Positions 57,876-64,000 of a stretch of DNA of 64,000 bases are shown piece by piece. This stretch comes from Phytopseudomonas flavescens (GTDB taxonomy: Bacteria > Pseudomonadota > Gammaproteobacteria > Pseudomonadales > Pseudomonadaceae). The stretch spans positions 62,001 to 126,000 of the forward strand of contig NZ_FNDG01000013.1 of assembly GCF_900100535.1 (NCBI RefSeq), read 5' to 3'. Below the pieces are notes generated by a model that saw only the letters and a list, made by a program, of their open reading frames with translations, ran no database searches and had not been told where the DNA came from. Numbering within the stretch: the stretch's first letter is position 1; the number at the start of each line of letters is the position of its first letter. A program made the position numbers and the translations under genes.

Positions 57876-59204
57876 ATGTCCATGGAAAAGCCAGGTTATG
57901 AAAAAGCCGTGGTGCGCAAGGTCACCCTGCGCATCATTCCCTTCGTATTCCTGCTCTATATCGTTTCCTACCTCGATCGCGCCAACATCGGTTACGCCGC
58001 GCTGCAGATGAACGCCGAGCTGACGCTTTCTGCAGAAGCCTTCGGCTTCATTTCCGGCATCTTCTTCATTGGCTACTTCTTGTTCGAAGTGCCCAGCAAC
58101 GTCCTGCTCAATCGCTATGGCGCCCGGGTGTGGATCGCCCGCATCCTGCTGACCTGGGGCCTGATCGCCGCCGCGACGGCCTTCGCCCAGACCGCCGCGC
58201 AGCTGTATGTACTGCGCTTTCTGCTGGGGGTCGCCGAGGCAGGGTTCTTTCCAGGGATCATCGTCTACCTGACTTACTGGTTTCGTTCCAAGGAGCTGGC
58301 CACCACGGTTGCCCTGTTCACCGCGGCCATTCCCGTGTCCTACATCATCGGTGCGCCTCTGAGCACCTGGATCATGGACAACGTTCACTGGCTGGGTTGG
58401 AGTGGCTGGCGCTGGATGCTGTTTCTGGAGGGCATCCCCGCGGTATTTCTTGGCCTGGCCTGCTACTTCTACCTGACCGACAGGCCGGAGCAGGCCACAT
58501 GGCTCAAGGATGACGAGCGCCAATGGCTGCTGGATGAGCTGCAGCGCGATCGCCAGTCGCACAAGAACGTCAAGCACTTCGGCGTGGTCAAGGCCATGAC
58601 CAATCCCAAGGTGCTGTATCTGTCGTTCATCTACTTCGCGTACCAGTGCGGCAGCCTCGGGGTCGGCTACTGGATGCCGCAGATCATCAAGGGTTTCTCC
58701 GCCTCGCTGAGCCACACTCAGATCGGCCTGATCGCCATGGTGCCGTACATCTTCGCCACCATCATGATGATCGGCTGGTCACGCAGCTCCGACCGCCACG
58801 GTGAACGCAAACTGCACTCGGCCATTGCGCTGGCGGTCGCCACCGCCGCCATGGTCGGCGCCGGCATGGTCAGTGAGCCCATCGTCTCGATCGCCATGAT
58901 CAGCCTGGCACTCGCCGGTCTGTACAGTTTCAAGTCGCCGTTCTGGGCGCTGCCCACATTGTTTCTCAGCCGCTCCACCGCCGCCGTGTCCATTGCGGTG
59001 ATCAACTCGATCGGTAATCTCGGCGGCTTCGTCGGGCCGTTCATGATCGGTATGATCAAAGACTCCACCCACAGCGCATCCATGGGCTTGCTGTCCCTCA
59101 GTGCGCTGCTGGCGATAGCCTTCGGCATGACGCTGCTGATGCGTATCAACGACGGCGACGACGCCGAGCGTAATGCCCCGACCACCATAGAGGAGCACCC
59201 ATGA
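57876..59204 (+). CDS. MFS transporter, anion:cation symporter (ACS) type
   Basis: A 442-residue carrier with 12 transmembrane segments. The N-terminal text (LRIIPFVFLLYIVSYLDRANIGYAALQM), then FFIGYFLFEVPSNVLLNRYGARVWIARI, is diagnostic of the ACS group that imports tartrate, galactonate, phthalate and other organic anions by proton symport. The central loop reads RPEQATWLKDDERQWLLDELQRD. In this operon it most likely imports the carboxylate processed by the aconitase and lactonase. An ATG two codons later is possible. It overlaps the next gene by four bases. Confidence 0.9.
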   Translation: MSMEKPGYEKAVVRKVTLRIIPFVFLLYIVSYLDRANIGYAALQMNAELTLSAEAFGFISGIFFIGYFLFEVPSNVLLNRYGARVWIARILLTWGLIAAATAFAQTAAQLYVLRFLLGVAEAGFFPGIIVYLTYWFRSKELATTVALFTAAIPVSYIIGAPLSTWIMDNVHWLGWSGWRWMLFLEGIPAVFLGLACYFYLTDRPEQATWLKDDERQWLLDELQRDRQSHKNVKHFGVVKAMTNPKVLYLSFIYFAYQCGSLGVGYWMPQIIKGFSASLSHTQIGLIAMVPYIFATIMMIGWSRSSDRHGERKLHSAIALAVATAAMVGAGMVSEPIVSIAMISLALAGLYSFKSPFWALPTLFLSRSTAAVSIAVINSIGNLGGFVGPFMIGMIKDSTHSASMGLLSLSALLAIAFGMTLLMRINDGDDAERNAPTTIEEHP

Positions 59205-59941
59205 GTACCCTTGATCCGAGCATCCTGGCCGACCTGGCGCCAACCGGCGTACTGCGCGCCGCCATCAATTATGGCAATCCGGTTCTGGCCCAGCGTGGTG
59301 CCGACGGACAACCAGCCGGTGCGTCCACGGCCCTGGCCAAGGCCTTGGCCGAGCAACTGAACGTCGGAGTCGAATTCGTCACCTTCGATGCCGCCGGCAA
59401 GGTCTTCGCCGCCCTTGGTGAGTCACGCTGGGATCTGGCGTTCCTGGCCATCGAGCCAGTGCGGGCCGCAGAAATAGACTTCAGCCACCCCTACGTGATC
59501 ATCGAGGGCACCTACCTGGTCCGCGACGACAGCCCGTTCCAGACCGTCGCCGAACTGGATCGCCCAGGCCTGCGCCTGGCCGTGGGCAAGGGCGCAGCCT
59601 ACGACCTGTTCCTGACCCGCACCCTGGATGCCGCGGAACTGGTACGTGCGCCGACATCGGCCGCTGCAGTGGACTGGTTCCTGGAGCAGCGCCTGGACGC
59701 TGCCGCCGGCGTACGCCAGCCATTGGAAGATTTCGCCGCACGCAACCCTGGCTATCGCGTGCTGGCAGACAGCTTCACCGAGATCCGCCAGGCCATGGCG
59801 GTACCCAAGGGCCGTGACGCCGGGGTGCGCTACGTGCGCGAGTTCCTCGAGGAGCGCATTCGCAGCGGTTTCGTCGCCGAGGCGTTACATACCAGTGGCC
59901 AGCAGAATGTACGCGTAGGCCCCGCGCTTGGCGAGCAATGA
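59201..59941 (+). CDS. Solute-binding-fold protein without signal peptide (possible cytoplasmic enzyme)
   Basis: A 246-residue protein with the family 3 periplasmic binding protein fold: VLRAAINYGNPVLAQ, then ALAKALAEQLNVGVEFVTFDAAGKVFAAL, WDLAFLAIEPVRAAEIDFSHPYVIIEGTYLV, and a C-terminal helix. It begins MSTLDPSILADLAPTG and has no signal peptide or lipobox, so it should stay in the cytoplasm. There are no ABC permease genes nearby. Enzymes have evolved from this fold (cyclohexadienyl dehydratase, and by report an aconitate isomerase from a molybdate-binding-like protein). Coupled by ATGA to the carboxylate carrier, it may be an isomerase or dehydratase of the pathway (inference). Confidence 0.8.
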   Translation: MSTLDPSILADLAPTGVLRAAINYGNPVLAQRGADGQPAGASTALAKALAEQLNVGVEFVTFDAAGKVFAALGESRWDLAFLAIEPVRAAEIDFSHPYVIIEGTYLVRDDSPFQTVAELDRPGLRLAVGKGAAYDLFLTRTLDAAELVRAPTSAAAVDWFLEQRLDAAAGVRQPLEDFAARNPGYRVLADSFTEIRQAMAVPKGRDAGVRYVREFLEERIRSGFVAEALHTSGQQNVRVGPALGEQ

Positions 59942-60389
59942 CCACAGGCGACGCATCGCCTGATCCGAGGCGTCGTCCTTCGGTGCGCAGGACAACCGTC
60001 AGGCCTGATTGCCGTCGCTCTGCACATGGCGGCGCAGCGCCCTGTGCCCTGTAAATGCACACGGGCGAGCCTCGACGCGCAATGCAGGAGCGTTCTCATC
60101 TGGAGAAAGCTTCTTTACCCAATGATCAATTCAAAGGTCCTGGCGGGCGCTTTAGGATGAAAGCTCGAACGGTTTCTAGAAAAACAAGAGAACCTGCACA
60201 TGCCCGCGAAAAACCTGATGCACCCGTTAACACGCCTCCCTCCCCGGCCCTCCAGGCATTTTGATGGTGCCTCTCGCGCCCCCCGCTGATACCTCGACAT
60301 TGGCTTAGCCGAACTGCCAGACGCAGCTCGCGGTAAGCCCCATGCACGCACTCGCCCAATGCACCTGAAATTAACCAGGAGGACTCCCC
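59942..60389 (+). other. 448-base gap: second LysR-type promoter and 225-nt leader
   Basis: No gene is supported between the binding-fold gene and the reductase. The region contains the operator-promoter annotated at 60087-60158. It continues into a leader of about 225 nt from a predicted start near 60165 to the ATG at 60390. A short open frame of 35 codons begins at the ATG at 60157, overlapping the -10 element, and another frame (60055-60264) has no ribosome site. Neither looks like a gene. AAAAACAA (60180-60187) is a further AANAANAA match. Confidence 0.55.
60087..60158 (+). promoter_or_regulatory. LysR-type operator and promoter of the reductase/CitMHS unit
   Basis: TTCTC (60093-60097), N5, GAGAA (60103-60107) repeats the inverted repeat found before the aconitase gene. 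TAGGAT (60153-60158) is the -10. The distance from the first T of the repeat to the first T of TAGGAT is 60 bases in both places. TTCAAA (60130-60135) fits a -35 at 17-base spacing. Confidence 0.7.
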
Positions 60390-61133
60390 ATGTCCAAACG
60401 TATCGCGTTCGTAACCGGAGGGATGGGCGGTATCGGCACCGCCGTCTGCCAGAGACTCTACAAGGACGGCTTCGTTGTGGTCGCGGGCTGCGGCCCGGAT
60501 TCGCCGATCAAGGACCAGTGGCTGAAGAAGAACAGCAAACTGGGCTTCGCGTTCATCGCCTGCGAAGGCAATGTCGCGGACTGGAGCTCCACGGTGGAAG
60601 CCTTCGACAAGGTTCGCAAGGACGTCGGCCCGATCGACGTGCTGGTCAACAATGCGGGTACCGCCTGCAACGTGGTATTCCGCGACATGAGCCCCGGTGA
60701 CTGGGAAACCGTCATCGATACCAACCTGAATTCGCTGTTCAACGTCACCAAGCAAGTGGTCGACGGCATGGTTTCGCGGCGCTGGGGGCGGATCATCAAT
60801 ATCTCCACGGTGAATGCCCAGCTCGGCCATGTCGGTCAGGTCAACTACGCCACCGCCAAGTCCTCCATTCGCGGCTTCACTCGGGCACTGGCCAGGGAAG
60901 TCGCTCAGCGGGGCGTCACTGTCAACACGGTTTCCCCTGGCTACATCGGCACGGAACGCCTCATCTCCATCACCCATACCCAACTGATGGACAGGATCGT
61001 CGAAGACATTCCCATGAAACGCCTCGGCAAACCGGAAGAAGTAGCGGCGATGTGCGCCTGGCTGGCGTCGGACGAATCCTCGTTCGCCACCGGTGCGGAC
61101 TTCGCGATCAATGGTGGCTTGCACATGACGTGA
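60390..61133 (+). CDS. PhaB-like short-chain dehydrogenase with altered active-site positions
   Basis: A 247-residue short-chain dehydrogenase that reads through most of its length like acetoacetyl-CoA reductase PhaB. It has the cofactor loop TGGMGGIGTA, the NNAG motif, Y153-x3-K157 and the tail DFAINGGLHMT. Aligned without gaps to Ralstonia PhaB, as recalled, the catalytic serine position 140 is threonine, the substrate-contact D94 is asparagine and Q147 is histidine, while Q150 and Y185 are kept. No phaA or phaC is adjacent; the next gene is a citrate-type transporter. It may therefore reduce another beta-keto substrate. CAGGAGGA gives a strong ribosome site. Confidence 0.85.
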   Translation: MSKRIAFVTGGMGGIGTAVCQRLYKDGFVVVAGCGPDSPIKDQWLKKNSKLGFAFIACEGNVADWSSTVEAFDKVRKDVGPIDVLVNNAGTACNVVFRDMSPGDWETVIDTNLNSLFNVTKQVVDGMVSRRWGRIINISTVNAQLGHVGQVNYATAKSSIRGFTRALAREVAQRGVTVNTVSPGYIGTERLISITHTQLMDRIVEDIPMKRLGKPEEVAAMCAWLASDESSFATGADFAINGGLHMT

Positions 61134-61163
61134 CGCCTGCGCGTCACGCTTCGATTGCCTTAC

Positions 61164-61171
61164 AAGAATAA
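61164..61171 (+). promoter_or_regulatory. Hfq/Crc-type CA motif before the CitMHS gene
   Basis: AAGAATAA fits AANAANAA and lies just upstream of the AGGAGA ribosome site (61180-61185), 19 bases before the ATG. Confidence 0.5.
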
Positions 61172-61190
61172 TACTGATCAGGAGATAGCA

Positions 61191-62543
61191 ATGCTGTCGT
61201 TCTTCGGCTACGGCATGATCGTGGTCTTCATGACATTGATCATGACCAAGCGCCTCGCACCACTGGTGGCCATGACCATCATCCCCATCGTTTTCGCCAT
61301 GCTGGCCGGTTTCACCGGTGACATGGGTACCATGATGATCGAGGGCCTGCGCAAGGTTGCGCCAACGGCCGTCATGGTCATGTTCGCCATCCTGTATTTC
61401 GGCATGATGTTCGATACAGGTCTGTTCGACCCGATCATCAGAACCTTCATCCGCCTGATCAAGGGCGATCCCGCCAAGGCCGTGGTATTCGCCACGCTGC
61501 TCGCCGGCATGGTCTCGCTCGACGGCGATGGTTCGACCACCTACATGATCACTCTGACGGCCATGCTTCCATTGTTCAGGCGGCTGGGGCTCAACCCACT
61601 GATCCTGCCCTGCGTGGTGATACTGGCGGCCAGCGTGACCAATCTGCTGCCCTGGGGCGGGCCACTGGCGCGCGCGGCGGCAGCCCTGCAGGTGGAGACC
61701 ACGGACCTGTTCCTGCCCTTGATCCCGTCGATGATCATCAGCTTTGGCGGCGTGGTTCTGCTGGCGTTCTATCTGGGCATGCAGGAGCGTCGCCGTCTGG
61801 GAACCTTGAAGATGCCGGTGATGCCGGTGAGTGGCAATGGTCGCTACGTACAGGGAACCGACGAGGACATGTCGGACCTGCTCACGCTTAGCGCTGAAAA
61901 CGCAGAGTTGCGGCGCCCGAAGATGTTCTGGTTGAACGCGGTGCTGACGCTGACGCTCATGACCTGCCTGGTGATCGAGCTGTTGCCCCTGCCGATCCTG
62001 TTCATGCTGGCGTTTTCCATCGCCCTGGTCATCAACTACCCGGGCATAGACGATCAGCGGCGACGCATCGCTGCCCATGCACCGACCGCGCTCAATCAGA
62101 TCGCGATCTTCCTGGCGGCAGGCATCTTCGCAGGAATTCTATCTGGTACCGGGATGGTGAAAGCCATGTCGGACACGCTGCTGTGGGCGCTTCCGGAAAG
62201 CTGGGGCGCTTACCTGGCGCCAATCACGGCACTGCTGAGCATTCCCGGCACGTTCTTCATGTCCAACGACGCCTTCTACTACGGTGTGCTGCCGGTACTC
62301 GCCCAGGCGGCAGAGGTCTACGGCATATCCGCGGCCGAAATCGGCCGCGCATCGATGGTCGGTCAGCCCGTGCATCTGCTGAGCCCGCTGGTGGCCTCCA
62401 CCTATCTGCTTGTGGGCCTGGCCGGAGTGGAGTTCAGCGACCACCAGAAGTACACCTTCAAGTGGTCACTGGCGCTGTCACTGCTGATCATGCTCTCGTC
62501 GATGTTGCTGGGACTGTTTCCACTCTACTCAGTGGCACCTTGA
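61191..62543 (+). CDS. CitMHS family citrate:cation symporter
   Basis: A 450-residue membrane protein with about 11-12 transmembrane segments, matching the CitMHS family, which imports citrate complexed with Mg2+ or Ca2+ together with protons. Typical runs are FFGYGMIVVFMTLIMTKRLAPLVAM, MVSLDGDGSTTYMITLTAMLP, SVTNLLPWGGPLARAAAAL and LLSPLVASTYLLVGLAGVEFSDHQ. The start at 61191 has GGAGA upstream; a TTG at 61155 is unlikely. It follows the reductase by 57 bases and should share its transcript. This gives the LysR-controlled region a tricarboxylate importer. Confidence 0.92.
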   Translation: MLSFFGYGMIVVFMTLIMTKRLAPLVAMTIIPIVFAMLAGFTGDMGTMMIEGLRKVAPTAVMVMFAILYFGMMFDTGLFDPIIRTFIRLIKGDPAKAVVFATLLAGMVSLDGDGSTTYMITLTAMLPLFRRLGLNPLILPCVVILAASVTNLLPWGGPLARAAAALQVETTDLFLPLIPSMIISFGGVVLLAFYLGMQERRRLGTLKMPVMPVSGNGRYVQGTDEDMSDLLTLSAENAELRRPKMFWLNAVLTLTLMTCLVIELLPLPILFMLAFSIALVINYPGIDDQRRRIAAHAPTALNQIAIFLAAGIFAGILSGTGMVKAMSDTLLWALPESWGAYLAPITALLSIPGTFFMSNDAFYYGVLPVLAQAAEVYGISAAEIGRASMVGQPVHLLSPLVASTYLLVGLAGVEFSDHQKYTFKWSLALSLLIMLSSMLLGLFPLYSVAP

Positions 62544-62616
62544 GCCGACAGTCTCAGGCCGGTAGCCCAGCGCCCCGCGTCCACCCCCAGAAGGCATCGG
62601 CGGCCAATGGCTGGGG

Positions 62617-62835
62617 TTATCGATCCAGCTTGCCGAACTGCTCGGCAAGCTCATCGATCCGCTCGGGAATCTGTGGTTGCCTGGAGAGGATGAAGCCCTT
62701 CTGGTTGCCCACCAGGGTTTCCACGAGGTAGAGCCTGTCACCCACGTCGGCCCCCAGCTCCTGCAAGGTTTCGTCGGGCAGCCGTATGGCGCCGTCGCCG
62801 TCCCAGTCCTCGATCGTAACCGCCAGCGTATCCAT
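62617..62835 (-). CDS. MazE/AbrB-like protein, apparently without a toxin partner
   Basis: A 72-residue protein of the AbrB/MazE/SpoVT swapped-hairpin type: VTIEDWDGDGAIRLPDETLQELGADVGDRLYLVET, then a C-terminal tail, IPERIDELAEQFGKLDR, like the toxin-binding tail of antitoxins. No MazF, PIN or Doc gene is on either side: the 73 bases downstream lead into the convergent CitMHS gene, and upstream is the divergent catalase. It may be an orphan antitoxin or a small regulator. GGAGAG precedes the start on the minus strand. Confidence 0.78.
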   Translation of the reverse strand: MDTLAVTIEDWDGDGAIRLPDETLQELGADVGDRLYLVETLVGNQKGFILSRQPQIPERIDELAEQFGKLDR

Positions 62836-63081
62836 GTTCTCTCCTGTGCTTGTGGTCGTTCATGCGGACGCCAGCGTCGTGCTTCTTTGAAAGGTGACAC
62901 AGCGCCTATGACCGTTGGGGGGTTTACCCTGAACCTAACACACATCCTGTCATTCGATACCTTTAGGCCTGCCAAGGCCTTGGGCAACGGGCCATAGCGA
63001 TTATTACAAGGCGCCCGCCAGCCCTCGTCTCTATTCGTTGCGCACGACCGATGCGCAACAGCCCTGATGAGGATCAAGCAA

Positions 63082-64000
63082 ATGGCTTCGCGTAAAACCT
63101 CCACCCCGAAATCCCCCGCAGCTGAAAGCGCCTATCTGAACAGCGATAGCGCCGCTGCTGCGGCCCCGCCAGCCGGAACCGGCAAGGCCGTCATCGAACA
63201 GAAACGCGCCACCGGCGAAACCGTCGACGCCATGCCGCACAACGCCAACAAGGCCGACGAATACGCTGAGGCCTCCAGCAAGCCGCGCCAGGGCGCGACG
63301 GTTGGCTGCCCCTTCAGCGTGGGCGCCAGCACCGTCAGCGAGGCCAATAGCAACGACAAGACCGGTGATGCACCCGCGCAAGGCGTCAATGCCGCCAGTG
63401 GCCATTTGCCGAGAGTCCGCGCCGACAGCGGCGGCCAGGGCATGACCACCAACCTGGGCGTGCCCATCGCCGACAATCAGAGTTCGCTCAAGGCAGGGCT
63501 GCGTGGCCCGGCGCTGCTCAAGGACTTCATCCTGCGTGAGAAGATCACCCATTTCGACCATGAGCGGATTCCGGAGCGCATCGTCCACGCTCGCGGCTCG
63601 GCAGCCCATGGCTACTTTGAGAGCTACGATTCGCTGCAGGACCTGACCTGCGCGTCGCTGTTCGCCGAAGCCGGAAAGCAGACACCGGTCTTCGTGCGTT
63701 TCTCCACCGTGGCCGGCGAACGTGGCTCCAAGGATACCGCCCGCGATGCCCGTGGTTTCGCCGTGAAGTTCTACACCGATCAGGGCAACTGGGATCTGGT
63801 GGGCAACAATATCCCGGTGTTCTTCATTCAGGACGCCATGAAGTTTCCCGATCTGGTCCACGCGGTCAAACCCGAACCCCACCACGGCATGCCGCAGGCG
63901 GCGTCGGCCCATGACACCTTCTGGGATTTCATCTCGCTGATGCCGGAGTCGGCGCACATGATCATGTGGGTCATGTCCGACCGCGGCATCCCGCGCAGCT
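63082..64000 (+). CDS. katE: Large-subunit (clade II) catalase, 5' end only
   Basis: An open frame from ATG 63082 runs off the window after 306 codons. After an Ala/Ser-rich N-terminal extension of about 140 residues comes the catalase core. DFILREKITHFDHERIPERIVHARGSAAHGYF carries the distal catalytic histidine, FVRFSTVAGERGSKDTARDARGFAVKFYT follows, and NWDLVGNNIPVFFIQDA has the catalytic asparagine. The long N-terminus and text match the HPII/KatE class (about 700 residues, with a C-terminal flavodoxin-like domain, not in view). It breaks down hydrogen peroxide. A TGAGGA ribosome-site-like element (63067-63072) lies about ten bases upstream. Confidence 0.93.
   Translation, partial: MASRKTSTPKSPAAESAYLNSDSAAAAAPPAGTGKAVIEQKRATGETVDAMPHNANKADEYAEASSKPRQGATVGCPFSVGASTVSEANSNDKTGDAPAQGVNAASGHLPRVRADSGGQGMTTNLGVPIADNQSSLKAGLRGPALLKDFILREKITHFDHERIPERIVHARGSAAHGYFESYDSLQDLTCASLFAEAGKQTPVFVRFSTVAGERGSKDTARDARGFAVKFYTDQGNWDLVGNNIPVFFIQDAMKFPDLVHAVKPEPHHGMPQAASAHDTFWDFISLMPESAHMIMWVMSDRGIPRS

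Noticed and set aside
60055..60264. Plus-strand 69-codon frame across the second LysR-type promoter
   Set aside because: It would have to start upstream of the operator and cross the -10 element, and it has no ribosome site.
60390..61133. Naming the reductase phaB
   Set aside because: Position 140 is Thr instead of the catalytic Ser, two substrate contacts differ, and no polyhydroxyalkanoate genes are adjacent.
62544..62616. A toxin gene partner downstream of the MazE-like gene
   Set aside because: Only 73 bases separate it from the convergent CitMHS gene, too short for a toxin.

Overview
This 64 kb window is chromosomal DNA from a Pseudomonas-type gammaproteobacterium. It carries the Pseudomonas-style monomeric NADP isocitrate dehydrogenase, the 531-residue AceA with its KQCGH motif, a fused NuoCD, the 552-residue CysI, Cti and RoxA. 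From memory, the order idh - Nudix - mnmA - hflD - purB - roxA - GNAT - aceA - nuoA-N matches P. aeruginosa around PA2624-PA2649. The species cannot be fixed by reading. No insertion sequence, prophage, CRISPR array, tRNA or rRNA was seen, and the genes are dense and GC-rich throughout.

Layout. 1-9.8 kb: end of idh, Nudix hydrolase, mnmA-hflD, purB, a four-gene run (roxA, GNAT, a DUF7931-like protein, an exported secretin-domain protein) and aceA behind a long leader. 10.2-25.1 kb: the complete 13-gene complex I operon nuoA-N. 25.3-31.3 kb: AI-2E-family permease, Na+/H+ antiporter-family carrier, flavin reductase, and a PepSY-PepSY-response regulator-kinase operon. 31.4-43.2 kb: patatin-like lipase, small unknown protein, topoisomerase IB, GlxA-type regulator/DUF1272/MFS set, a receiver-CheC plus diguanylate cyclase pair, nfuA, acyltransferase, cti. 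43.4-52.8 kb: metH with small partners, DUF1883, a solute-binding-like protein, ZIP transporter, cysI-DUF934. 53-62.5 kb: an accessory tricarboxylate-related region. 62.6-64 kb: orphan MazE-like protein and the start of a large catalase.

The most interesting part is 52.9-62.5 kb. A LysR regulator is followed by an aconitase paralogue, a beta-propeller lactonase, an ACS-type MFS permease and a solute-binding-fold protein without a signal peptide. After a 448-base gap come a PhaB-like reductase with changed active-site positions and a CitMHS-type citrate transporter. Both units are preceded by the same inverted repeat (TTCTC-N5-GAGAA), each exactly 60 bases upstream of an identical TAGGAT -10 element. 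This places the repeat near -65, where LysR regulators normally bind. Several starts in the region also carry AANAANAA motifs of the Hfq/Crc type. I infer one LysR regulon, under catabolite repression, for uptake and processing of a tricarboxylate such as citrate, aconitate or a lactone-forming relative. The substrate is not proven by sequence.

The first half ties central metabolism together: idh and aceA set the split between the TCA cycle and the glyoxylate shunt, and nuo re-oxidises the NADH. The rest is housekeeping (methionine and sulfite metabolism, Fe-S assembly, membrane stress) with signalling modules of less certain input.
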